Notes under the pieces: model-generated | Databases searched by the model: none | Told to the model about the DNA's origin: nothing | What the model saw: the letters and a program-made list of their open reading frames with translations, nothing else | NCBI RefSeq assembly: GCF_001544295.1 | Contig: NZ_BCQF01000002.1 | Coordinates: 1 to 64,000 of the forward strand | Source: Enterococcus pseudoavium NBRC 100491 | GTDB taxonomy: Bacteria; Bacillota; Bacilli; Lactobacillales; Enterococcaceae | Direction of reading: 5' to 3' | DNA length: 64,000 bases | Shown here: in pieces, positions 1-6,908 of the stretch | Position numbering within the stretch: the stretch's first letter is position 1 | Layout: every line of letters starts with the position of its first letter | Position numbers and translations under genes: made by a program

Positions 1-1043
1 TTGAGGCGAATGATCAAAGTCAAGAGGTGGATGAAACAGAATATGATGCGTTAGGGAATTTGCAATTTCATCATCCAATCAGATATGAAGATTTTACTAT
101 AGAGCCACCTACTGCTAGATTTTCTCGAGCAAGTGCAAATACTCAGCATGTGTTCATCAATCAAACCGCACCGTTAGCCAAAAATTTAGCTAACGCCAAT
201 GATTTATACGCTTCTGTAATGATTGCTCAAGCAATCGTTGAAAGCGGTTGGGGAAGTAGCGCCCTCTCAAAAGCACCTAATTACAATCTCTTTGGAATAA
301 AGGGAAATTATAATGGACAGTCGGTAACTATGCCAACTTGGGAATATAGCAATAAAGACGGCTGGTACGAGATCATGGCAAAATTTAGAAAATACCCGTC
401 TTTTAAAGAATCTTTGAACGATAATGTCACCATCCTTAAAAAGACGTCATTCTCACCGGGGGTTTACTACTATTCTGGTGCTTGGAAAAGTAAGACGAAA
501 TCTTACAAGGATGCGACTGCTTGGTTAACTGGACGATATGCGACGGCTCCAACTTATGCTAGTACACTGAATAATGTGATTGAAACCTATGATTTGACAC
601 AATTCGATACTGGTAAAGGTGGAGACGCAACGCCAGCTCTGGTAAAAACAGAGGCAATGTATCGCCTGTATAATCCCAACAGTGGTGAACACTTCTATAC
701 AGCAAGTGTTGTTGAGCGTGACTGGGTCAGAAAGGCCGGCTGGCATTATGAAGGTGTGGGGTGGCAAGCGCCAAAAAATGGCACCCCGGTGTATCGTTTA
801 TACAACCCAAATGCAGGAGATCACCATTACACGCCTCAGGTATCAGAGAAAAATCATTTAGTAAACGTTGGCTGGCGTTATGAAGGAATCAGTTGGTATT
901 CTGGTGGTAGTCAACCTCTCTATCGATTGTATAATCCAAACGCGAAAGCGGGATCTCATCATTATACATTGCTCCAAAGTGAAAGAAATAATTTGATAAA
1001 GCAAGGCTGGCGTAACGAAGGAATTGGATGGTATGGTCAGTAA
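1..1043 (+). CDS. Cell-wall glucosaminidase with C-terminal repeats (5' end outside window)
   Basis: This is a peptidoglycan hydrolase of the LytG/AtlA glucosaminidase family (Glucosaminidase/FlgJ-like fold), expected to cut N-acetylglucosaminyl bonds outside the cell. The reading frame is open to base 3, so the protein begins upstream of the window; the GTG at 27 is probably not the real start. The catalytic domain lies at about codons 40-190 from that GTG and includes the motif [12 protein letters not shown], whose Glu is the likely catalytic acid, and the typical NYNLFGIKG block. Three repeats of about 40 residues follow, each opening YRLYNPN and ending GWxxEGxxWY. They match the DUF5648-type repeat found at the ends of secreted enterococcal and lactobacillal proteins and probably bind the wall. 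A terminator follows directly. Confidence 0.88.
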   Translation, partial: EANDQSQEVDETEYDALGNLQFHHPIRYEDFTIEPPTARFSRASANTQHVFINQTAPLAKNLANANDLYASVMIAQAIVESGWGSSALSKAPNYNLFGIKGNYNGQSVTMPTWEYSNKDGWYEIMAKFRKYPSFKESLNDNVTILKKTSFSPGVYYYSGAWKSKTKSYKDATAWLTGRYATAPTYASTLNNVIETYDLTQFDTGKGGDATPALVKTEAMYRLYNPNSGEHFYTASVVERDWVRKAGWHYEGVGWQAPKNGTPVYRLYNPNAGDHHYTPQVSEKNHLVNVGWRYEGISWYSGGSQPLYRLYNPNAKAGSHHYTLLQSERNNLIKQGWRNEGIGWYGQ

Positions 1044-1047
1044 TGCA

Positions 1048-1087
1048 AAAAGTGGTGTGACAAAAGATTGTCACTCCACTTTTTTTG
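1048..1087 (+). terminator. Rho-independent terminator after the glucosaminidase
   Basis: The stem AGTGGTGTGACAA pairs with TTGTCACTCCACT (one bulge) and is followed by seven T. Its GTGACAA/TTGTCAC core recurs in other terminators of this window. Confidence 0.88.
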
Positions 1088-1252
1088 AATATACAGTATT
1101 CCCAACAGAAACTTCTTCTACGATAGCTTTGTATAAAGGGACTACTAAATCTCAATAAATAGAACTAACGAAAGAAAATAAAATGAGCATCTGTAAAAAA
1201 TTAAAAAAAATTTCAGTCCTAGCAACTTATTTCCTAAAGTTATCCATTTTTC

Positions 1253-1486
1253 TCACACGCGCTCTTTCCCAACTACATCGGAGATTTCGGAGATGATGAA
1301 AAAATTATGAAGATTTTCTATGGCGAGATCATACTTTTTTCCAATTTCACATAGAATCATTTTGTTCGACTCCAGAACAGAATCATTTCCATCATATAAG
1401 TTGTCTGTTGGAAGGTGAATTTCGAAAGGTCGTTTGTCATCTAACACCAAAGGTTTCTGAAAGAAATAACCAGCGATCTTTTTCAT
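1253..1486 (-). CDS. Small protein of unknown function (77 aa)
   Basis: I do not recognise this family. The start is supported by an AAAGGAGT ribosome-binding site 7-8 bases upstream of the ATG. The protein is soluble, of mixed charge and without a signal peptide, Cys pair or membrane segment. It opens MKKIAGYFFQKPL and has a hydrophobic C-terminal half. It lies alone between the glucosaminidase and azlCD, and its 3' side is AT-rich with no clear terminator. It could be a lineage-specific small gene or the remains of a longer one; the good ribosome-binding site favours a real gene. Confidence 0.5.
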   Translation of the reverse strand: MKKIAGYFFQKPLVLDDKRPFEIHLPTDNLYDGNDSVLESNKMILCEIGKKYDLAIENLHNFFIISEISDVVGKERV

Positions 1487-1572
1487 GAGAATTACTCCTT
1501 TACTTATTATTTGTTATATATTACAACAGTAATGTTGATAAAACCAGAAATAAGCTCAATAACCATAGTTAT

Positions 1573-1899
1573 TTAAAAGCACCGTAAAAGTGCGATTCCT
1601 AAAATGCCTGTTAGAACAATTTTCATCAGATCATTAGTACGTATACCTACGATGAGAGCAGGTATACAGGCGAGAACTTCAGGCAAGCGAAAGGTAGGGA
1701 AATGTCCCGGTTGAAAATTCAAAATGCTTTGCAGTAGTAAGGCAGTTAAAATCGTCATGGGCAAATAACTCAAAAAATTTTCGAGAATCTTTGGCAAAGT
1801 GACGGCTTTAGTTAGAACAAATGGCAGGACCCTTGGCAGCCAAGTCACTAGTGCACAACCAAAAATCGTCATTAGATAATAAGAATTACTCATCGTCAA
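1573..1899 (-). CDS. azlD: Branched-chain amino acid transport protein AzlD
   Basis: AzlD family (AzlD/HI1737/HP1330), the small membrane partner of AzlC in export of branched-chain amino acids and their analogues. The 108 residues form about four hydrophobic segments, and the family signature WLPRVLPFVL is at residues 19-28, which is the usual length and layout. Its start overlaps the end of azlC by 14 bases, so the two are translationally coupled. An ATG two codons further in is an equally good start. Assignment rests on the motif and the azlC partner; the exact substrate cannot be read from sequence. Confidence 0.85.
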   Translation of the reverse strand: MTMSNSYYLMTIFGCALVTWLPRVLPFVLTKAVTLPKILENFLSYLPMTILTALLLQSILNFQPGHFPTFRLPEVLACIPALIVGIRTNDLMKIVLTGILGIALLRCF

Positions 1900-2596
1900 T
1901 CAACACTCCCGTCAAACAACCTAACAAAGTAGCTAAAATAACAGAAAGCTCTGCCGAAATAAAACGCATCAGCAGAAATAAACTGATAGTCGTGATTCCT
2001 AAAATTTTGACTGTCTTGTGTCTCTGAATTTTTAATGGTAATTGAACTTGAAATAGAAATAAGCCTAAAAACATGGCCGTTAAAGCAAAATCAAAGCCCA
2101 AAACGGTTGGATCAGGAATAAAGTTACCTACTAATGCTCCGATAACCGTCGATAGAATCCAGACAAGATAAGCTGTAATATTTAAACCGTGCATCCAGTT
2201 GCTAGTAACTTTATGATCTTGGGCTAAAGTAGTCATTAATACACCATAGGATTCATCGGTTAATAAAGTGCCAATAGCTATACCGTTTACCAAAGAGTCC
2301 TCCTTGAAGTAATGAGCAACGGAAAGGCTCATCAATAAATGGCGTAAATTCACGAGGAAAACGGTAAAGACGATAGAAATAATGGGGGCATGTAATAAGA
2401 GAAGCCCACATAAAATAAATTGAGCGCTGCCGGCATAGATCAAGGTAGACATTAGAAAGACTTGCCAAATAGCTAAGTGGGCTGATTTGCCAACGATTCC
2501 CATCGCAATTCCGATTCCTAGATAACCCATCACAGTAGGAAGACAGGCCCTAACACCTTCAGAAAAATTAGCAGTTTTTACGATACGATTATCCAT
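1886..2596 (-). CDS. azlC: Branched-chain amino acid permease AzlC
   Basis: AzlC family (LIV-E exporter), a membrane protein of 236 residues with about seven or eight hydrophobic segments. Recognisable blocks are GVRACLPTVMGYLGIGIAMGI near the N terminus, YAGSAQFI at about 55-62 and NLRHLLMS at about 83-90. With AzlD it forms a two-component exporter for branched-chain amino acids. A minus-strand -10 TATAAT (plus coordinates 2622-2627) lies about 25 bases before the ATG. A terminator-like hairpin stands upstream of this promoter. The pair faces away from the uspA gene. Confidence 0.88.
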   Translation of the reverse strand: MDNRIVKTANFSEGVRACLPTVMGYLGIGIAMGIVGKSAHLAIWQVFLMSTLIYAGSAQFILCGLLLLHAPIISIVFTVFLVNLRHLLMSLSVAHYFKEDSLVNGIAIGTLLTDESYGVLMTTLAQDHKVTSNWMHGLNITAYLVWILSTVIGALVGNFIPDPTVLGFDFALTAMFLGLFLFQVQLPLKIQRHKTVKILGITTISLFLLMRFISAELSVILATLLGCLTGVLIDDE

Positions 2597-2667
2597 CTTT
2601 TCTACCTCTCATCTTGTTTTAATTATATTAAAATAAAACTAATGAAAAAACAAGAGGATGGAGACAC

Positions 2668-2726
2668 AAAAAAAGAGCAACAAAACCAACAAAAAGTACT
2701 ATCTGTTGGTGGGGAAGCTGTTGCTC
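2668..2726 (-). terminator. Terminator-like hairpin with U tract upstream of azlC
   Basis: Read on the minus strand, GAGCAACA (2719-2726) pairs with TGTTGCTC (2675-2682), an inner ACCAAC/GTTGGT helix stacks on it, and a seven-U run (2668-2674) follows. This is a good intrinsic terminator, but no annotated minus-strand gene precedes it. It may end a short untranslated RNA or act as an attenuator for an upstream azlC promoter. Confidence 0.5.
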
Positions 2727-2849
2727 AATTTATTTTATCATAAAAAACGGTTAAAAAAATAATGAAATTAATTTTTTGAAGTAGTAAACAACAAAAAATA
2801 GTATTATTATGTATGATTCTTTTAATTATCTAGAGTATTTGATTTAGGG

Positions 2850-2855
2850 TATAAT
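2850..2855 (+). promoter_or_regulatory. -10 element of the uspA promoter
   Basis: Perfect TATAAT 22 bases before the uspA start codon, with AAGGAGG between. The -35 region is poor, so the leader would be very short and the -10 assignment is moderate. Confidence 0.5.
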
Positions 2856-2877
2856 TGGTATAAAGGAGGCGTTTTCA

Positions 2878-3309
2878 ATGAGTGGGAGTTATGAGAAAAT
2901 TCTCGTTGCAGTCGATGGATCAGCTACATCAGCGGATGCATTTAATGAAGCTGTGAGCGTGGCTGAGCGAAACAATGCAAGACTTTTTATTCTTACCGTT
3001 GTTGATTTCAAATTTTCGATTGGAGATCCAGCATTTATTAACGATGCATTGAAGTTTCATTTAAACAATGCTGAAATCGAGTTGGAACAGTTAATCGCCA
3101 ATTCAACAGTAGGCCAAATTGACTATGAAACAAAAATTGATTCAGGCAGTCCCAAACGTAAGATTATCGAGTATGCTCTTGAGAAACAAGCAGATTTAAT
3201 CATGCTAGGAGCAACTGGACGCGGTGCTGTCGAGCAAGCAATTTTGGGGTCGACAGCTTCATATGTGGTTAATCATGCGAAGTGTAATGTGATGGTTGTT
3301 AAACCTTAA
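2878..3309 (+). CDS. Universal stress protein, UspA family
   Basis: Single-domain universal stress protein of 143 residues, the usual length. The N terminus YEKILVAVDGSATSADAF is the first strand and nucleotide-contacting Asp. The C-terminal GATGRGAVEQAILGSTASYV is the G-2x-G-9x-G-S/T pattern of ATP-binding members, so this copy probably binds ATP. Such proteins are cytoplasmic and induced by starvation or envelope stress; the specific role here is unknown. The AAGGAGG ribosome-binding site fixes the start. The gene is single, bounded by a strong terminator. Confidence 0.9.
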   Translation: MSGSYEKILVAVDGSATSADAFNEAVSVAERNNARLFILTVVDFKFSIGDPAFINDALKFHLNNAEIELEQLIANSTVGQIDYETKIDSGSPKRKIIEYALEKQADLIMLGATGRGAVEQAILGSTASYVVNHAKCNVMVVKP

Positions 3310-3314
3310 AGAAA

Positions 3315-3361
3315 CAAAAAAAGTTTTTGTCCTTAACAAGATAAGGACAAAAACTTTTTTA
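3315..3361 (+). terminator. Terminator after uspA
   Basis: AAAAAGTTTTTGTCCTTA pairs with TAAGGACAAAAACTTTTT around a six-base loop, with T and A runs on both sides. It can also serve transcripts leaving the tRNA gene on the minus strand. Confidence 0.9.
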
Positions 3362-3362
3362 T

Positions 3363-3434
3363 TGGGATAGTAGGGCTCGAACCTACACTTACCTGATTCA
3401 GAGTCAGGCGCCTTACCAGTTTGGCCATATCCCA
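3363..3434 (-). tRNA. tRNA-Gln (anticodon CUG)
   Basis: A 72-nt cloverleaf can be drawn on the minus strand: acceptor TGGGATA/TATCCCA, D arm GCC/GGC, anticodon stem CCTGA/TCAGG with loop CTCTGAA (anticodon CTG), and T arm GTAGG/CCTAC with TTCGAGC. The U1-A72 pair is typical of bacterial tRNA-Gln. It reads CAG. The 3' CCA is not encoded. It stands alone rather than in a tRNA cluster. Confidence 0.93.
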
Positions 3435-3491
3435 ATGAGAACAGAAAGAATTATAACGCTAGTTTTTCTGTTCTTCAACTATTTTGATTTA

Positions 3492-3887
3492 TTATTTGTT
3501 GCTGGCTTGTTTCAAAGCTGCTGAGACTAAATTGCCATCTGCGAAACCGAGATTGATTTTAAGAATTTCTGAGTCGAAATGCAACATTAGACGAATCCCG
3601 TTAAGTTTCTTTTTCCCGCTGATTTCTTTGCATTGATAAAGATTATATTTATAAGCTTTTTGTTTACTCAAAGCATAAAGGATATTGCCGGAAATTCCGT
3701 AACCGGTCAGACCTTCTTGCTTTTTAACACTTTCATATTTATGAAATCCGATAAAAGAAAAAGAAAAATTTGTTTTGGGAAAAGCTTGCAGGAAATTGTT
3801 AAATAAGAGAATTCCCTTTTCCTCATTGGTATTATAGTTAATGCCGTACTTTTTGGTGAATTGATAAAGTTCTTTTGCTGTATTCAT
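3492..3887 (-). CDS. Unknown protein, possibly a bacterial PH-like domain (131 aa)
   Basis: I cannot name a family with confidence. The central part, with FSFIGFHKY, GYGISGNILYALSKQKAYKYNLYQCKEI and GIRLMLHFDSEILKINLGF, has the alternating beta-strand pattern of YokE-like bacterial PH domains, in which short strands are followed by a C-terminal helix (DGNLVSAALKQASNK). It is soluble and lacks a signal peptide. The start is supported by a GTGAGGT site seven bases before the ATG. It lies upstream of a DUF308 membrane gene on the same strand but is separated from it by 60 bases. Confidence 0.6.
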   Translation of the reverse strand: MNTAKELYQFTKKYGINYNTNEEKGILLFNNFLQAFPKTNFSFSFIGFHKYESVKKQEGLTGYGISGNILYALSKQKAYKYNLYQCKEISGKKKLNGIRLMLHFDSEILKINLGFADGNLVSAALKQASNK

Positions 3888-3947
3888 GGTAACCTCACTC
3901 TTTTTAATATCTTCAGTATAATTGTTTCTTATAATAGAAACAACAGC

Positions 3948-4475
3948 TTAGCGATTAAAGCGGCGCGTATTAATAAATTCTGAGATAGCCATGGTAATCA
4001 ATAAGAAACCAAAAATTTGGAAGAGAAGCATTAAACTACTAAAAGGATTGAATAGAAGGAAAAAACCAGCAATAATCATTAAAGCACTATAAATGATTTG
4101 ACCGGTGACTGGGAAACCATTTCTTTTGGCCTGCCAGCTTTGCAGAAATTGCCCAATCGCAAAAATTAGAATAATAAAACCTAAGAACATCGGCAACAGA
4201 CTGACGATGCCTTTTGAGAACCACAGAACCACAAAAGCAAGGATGATTCGAATGATCCCGCCAGTCGTTTCAAAACCGACATTTCCAGTGTATTTCTTTG
4301 TTTGTAAACCACGAACGACTTGCATGATCCCAAAAACCAATAAATAAAGGAAAACGATGTAAACAATACCGCGGAAAACACTTCGCGGGGAAATCAAGGT
4401 TGCAATCCCCAAAATTAAGTAACAGGCACTGCGCAAATAGCCATAACGTTTGATTGAATCGATAAAATTTGACAT
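3948..4475 (-). CDS. DUF308 (HdeD-like) membrane protein
   Basis: A 175-residue integral membrane protein of the DUF308 family, with about six hydrophobic segments in hairpin pairs (for example residues 18-35, 37-55, 75-92, 95-115, 128-145 and 150-168). HdeD in E. coli is linked to acid resistance, but the role in Firmicutes is unknown. The start at 4475 is preferred because GGAG lies eight bases upstream; the GTG three codons earlier overlaps that site. The C terminus is a short basic tail. No operon partner is evident. Confidence 0.78.
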   Translation of the reverse strand: MSNFIDSIKRYGYLRSACYLILGIATLISPRSVFRGIVYIVFLYLLVFGIMQVVRGLQTKKYTGNVGFETTGGIIRIILAFVVLWFSKGIVSLLPMFLGFIILIFAIGQFLQSWQAKRNGFPVTGQIIYSALMIIAGFFLLFNPFSSLMLLFQIFGFLLITMAISEFINTRRFNR

Positions 4476-4633
4476 AGAAATCACTCCTCTGAAATAATTT
4501 TACCTGATTTAGTATTTTTTTGCGACTGAAGCGAAGTTTCGATTGTAAACCAATCTATACTTCGGTATAATTGCGAATAACATTGATCCAAAAGCTAGAC
4601 GAATAAATGAATGTCGATACTGGAGGGCTTACT

Positions 4634-4837
4634 ATGAATGAAGAAGAAATTGAACTTGGAAGAAGTTACCGCTGTCATCCGATTGGGTTTGAGGAGTGCG
4701 TAGAAGGCGAAGTCATTTCGAAGATGACAAACTGTGCGGTTGTGCGCATCAATCAATGTGAAAAGGTTGACCAAGAGCAGCGAGATGACAAATCGAACAT
4801 GGTCGTGGTAAAATACTCTAACTTCATTCCAAGTTAG
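4634..4837 (+). CDS. Small conserved protein, DUF2187/YkvS-like (67 aa)
   Basis: A small acidic soluble protein. The pattern VEGEVISKMTNCAVVRI followed by MVVVKYSNFIPS resembles the all-beta DUF2187 (YkvS/YdhN-like) family, which is small and of unknown function; two Cys residues in the N-terminal half are additional. The start at 4634 is chosen because GGAGGG lies seven bases before that ATG. The downstream membrane gene follows after 12 bases and begins with TTG, so the two are probably one transcript. Family placement is tentative. Confidence 0.6.
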   Translation: MNEEEIELGRSYRCHPIGFEECVEGEVISKMTNCAVVRINQCEKVDQEQRDDKSNMVVVKYSNFIPS

Positions 4838-4849
4838 AAGGCGTTTCTA

Positions 4850-5344
4850 TTGAATATATTTACATTGTTATTGGGAATCTTTACAGTAGTCCTTTATATC
4901 TTTTTATTAGTGGCACGCAGAGATGTCGTGATTGCGGTCTTTAAACAACGAAAGCAATATCCGTTTTATCTTTTTTTAACATGCTTGATTTTGTGGATTG
5001 GCTTTACTAGCTGGCAGGATTGGAATGGTCGCATTCAGACAGTTTTAGCAGCCCTCGTGATGTTGAGTTTTCTATTGGATAAAAGAGGCTTTACTGAAGA
5101 TAGTCTAATTTTATTTAGTTTAGATAATCGTGGAATCCCATTGAGTGAGATTGAACGAGTGGTTTTGTTCCAGGAAGAAGATGGGTTTATCAAGCTGAAT
5201 TATTTTCGTAAGAATCGGCGAGGTCCGATCTTGACCTTTGACTATCCGCTTACAGAATTTGTTGTATTTCTTTCAACACATCTCAATGAAGGCAGTAAAT
5301 TGGAAATCCTAACAAAAGATGATCAAGATAAAAATGGAAAGTAA
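4850..5344 (+). CDS. Membrane protein of unknown function (164 aa)
   Basis: The protein has three hydrophobic segments (about residues 2-20, 38-53 and 60-76), followed by a soluble C-terminal domain of about 85 residues with the pattern SEIERVVLFQEEDGFIKLNYFRKNRRGPILTF, which looks like a small beta-rich domain of the kind seen in DUF5673-like membrane proteins. I cannot assign a function. Translation starts at TTG with AGAAGG upstream. It probably shares a transcript with the preceding 67-residue gene. Confidence 0.65.
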   Translation: MNIFTLLLGIFTVVLYIFLLVARRDVVIAVFKQRKQYPFYLFLTCLILWIGFTSWQDWNGRIQTVLAALVMLSFLLDKRGFTEDSLILFSLDNRGIPLSEIERVVLFQEEDGFIKLNYFRKNRRGPILTFDYPLTEFVVFLSTHLNEGSKLEILTKDDQDKNGK

Positions 5345-5370
5345 GATGGCGGAGACGTCATCTTTTTTTG
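5344..5370 (+). terminator. Terminator after the 4.6-5.3 kb gene pair
   Basis: The imperfect stem GATGGCG/CGTCATC with a four-base loop is followed by seven T. It sits directly after the stop codon. Confidence 0.6.
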
Positions 5371-5377
5371 TAAGAAT

Positions 5378-5415
5378 AAAAAAAGGATGTGACAAAAACT
5401 TGTCACATCCTTTTT
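5378..5415 (-). terminator. Bidirectional terminator, nitroreductase side
   Basis: AAAAAGGATGTGACAA pairs perfectly with TTGTCACATCCTTTTT around AAAC. The run of A on the plus strand gives the U tract for the minus-strand nitroreductase. Confidence 0.88.
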
Positions 5416-5428
5416 GATCGCTTTTAAA

Positions 5429-6025
5429 TTAGTGGAATACGCGGAAACGTTCGTCGTCAGCCAAGTATTCTTTTTCGTTAGCTTCAGCTTCTTTAGAACC
5501 GAAAACTAATTGAGAGCGTAATTGCCAGTTTGCAGGAATATTCCATTCAGCTGCTACGGCGTCATCGATTACTGGGTTGTAATGTTGTAGGTTAGCTCCT
5601 AAGCCAGCAGCAATTAGTGCTGTCCAAGTATTAGCCGTTGCAATCCCATTTGATTGTTCAGCCCAGTCAGGGAAATTGTCGGCGTATAAAGCAAATTGTT
5701 CTTGTAAGTTTTTCACTGTGTCGGTTTCTTTGAAGAACATCACTGTTCCTAAAGCATTTCTAAAGCCAGCAATTTTTGCTTGCGTATTAGGGAAAACTTC
5801 AGCTGGAGTTAGAGGTTTCAATGCTTCTTCAACGATGTTCCATAATTTTTCGTGAGCTTCACCGAATAGAATAACTGCACGTGGCGATTGGGCGTTAAAA
5901 GCAGTTGGACTGTTTTTAACAGCATCCTTGATAATTTCAGTAATTTCTTCTTCTGATATTTTCACGTCGCGTCCTAAAGCATAAAATGAACGACGGTCTT
6001 TTAGAGTTTCTAAAAATTGAGACAT
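5429..6025 (-). CDS. Nitroreductase family protein
   Basis: An FMN-dependent, NAD(P)H-using nitroreductase-family protein of 198 residues, probably dimeric and cytoplasmic. The N-terminal block TLKDRRSFYALG is the classic R-R-S phosphate-binding motif of the family. NSPTAFNAQSPRAVILFGE and the GLGANLQHYNPVIDD segment match the HBN1/Frm2 (YdgI-like) subgroup. The start at 6025 is chosen because AAAGGTGG lies about eight bases upstream; a GTG four codons earlier overlaps that site. The gene stands alone. The physiological substrate is unknown. Confidence 0.88.
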   Translation of the reverse strand: MSQFLETLKDRRSFYALGRDVKISEEEITEIIKDAVKNSPTAFNAQSPRAVILFGEAHEKLWNIVEEALKPLTPAEVFPNTQAKIAGFRNALGTVMFFKETDTVKNLQEQFALYADNFPDWAEQSNGIATANTWTALIAAGLGANLQHYNPVIDDAVAAEWNIPANWQLRSQLVFGSKEAEANEKEYLADDERFRVFH

Positions 6026-6211
6026 AATAAATTCCACCTTTTCTTGTATTGTTCTTGTTGACAGTCCTTACTTTAACATCTTACAAAAAGTAAGGAAAGT
6101 TATCTGCTCAGCGAAGAGTAATTTTTTTGTAAGGACTCATAATTAACTTTCAATAATCACCGGGGAGTATGATAAACTAATTTTATGAACATGAAAAATG
6201 GGGGCAAGTAA

Positions 6212-6754
6212 ATGAACATAAAGGAAGTAGGAAAGACGATTCTTTATTTTTTGATCTTAGCAGCGATTCTAATCGGTCTGCGACATTTTGTTTTTACGCC
6301 AGTCGTTGTAAAGGGGGACTCAATGGATCCGACATTGATCGATGGCGAACGGGTCATTGCATTGAAAAATACAGAGGTCAAACGGTTTGATATCGTCACA
6401 TTTCCGGCGCCGGATGATCCAGGAAAAAATTATATCAAACGTGTTATCGGTCTACCAGGCGACACGGTTGAATATAAAAATGATGAGCTTTATATTAACG
6501 GAAAAAAATATGCTGAACCTTATTTAGACGAGTTCAAAGGTCAATTAACCGATCAGCAACCCTTAACTTATGATTTTGACTTGACTGACCTTTATGGTTC
6601 GGAGAAAGTTCAGGCTGGGGAGTTATTCGTTTTAGGTGACAATCGGCGCATCTCAAAAGATAGCCGAATCATTGGAACAATTAAAGAAAAAGATATTATG
6701 GCAGACGTAAAATTTGTTTTTTGGCCATTGAATCGTTTTGGCACAGTTGACTAG
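6212..6754 (+). CDS. lepB: Signal peptidase I
   Basis: Type I signal peptidase, which removes signal peptides from secreted proteins on the outer face of the membrane. One N-terminal membrane segment (about residues 9-28) is followed by the catalytic core. The nucleophile is Ser37 in GDSMDPTL and the general base is Lys76 in YIKRVIGLPGD; the conserved GDNR...SKDSR box is near residue 143. The length of 180 residues fits Gram-positive SipS-type enzymes. The gene is single, with GGGGGCAAG upstream as ribosome-binding site and a terminator overlapping its stop codon. Confidence 0.95.
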   Translation: MNIKEVGKTILYFLILAAILIGLRHFVFTPVVVKGDSMDPTLIDGERVIALKNTEVKRFDIVTFPAPDDPGKNYIKRVIGLPGDTVEYKNDELYINGKKYAEPYLDEFKGQLTDQQPLTYDFDLTDLYGSEKVQAGELFVLGDNRRISKDSRIIGTIKEKDIMADVKFVFWPLNRFGTVD

Positions 6755-6774
6755 CATAATTGCTAGTCTTTTTT
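6749..6774 (+). terminator. Terminator overlapping the lepB stop
   Basis: GACTAGCA/TGCTAGTC with a TAAT loop and six T. The TAG stop codon lies inside the left arm. Confidence 0.88.
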
Positions 6775-6908
6775 GCATTCTTTGTAAGAATACCAATAAA
6801 CCAAAAAGAGCTAAATAGTTGGCAGGCAGGCTAGCTAAGACCATGCGTGGTTTTGACTGACCTGTTATAATAAGCAAGTAATAAATATTATAGAAATGAG
6901 GGGAAAAG

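Noticed and set aside
1181-1294. A plus-strand frame of 37 codons starting MSICKKLKKISVLATYF, resembling a signal peptide
   Set aside because: It has no ribosome-binding site and overlaps the 3' end of the better-supported minus-strand 77-residue gene.
1821-2027. Plus-strand open frame across azlD/azlC
   Set aside because: It is antisense to two clear membrane protein genes and has no ribosome-binding site.
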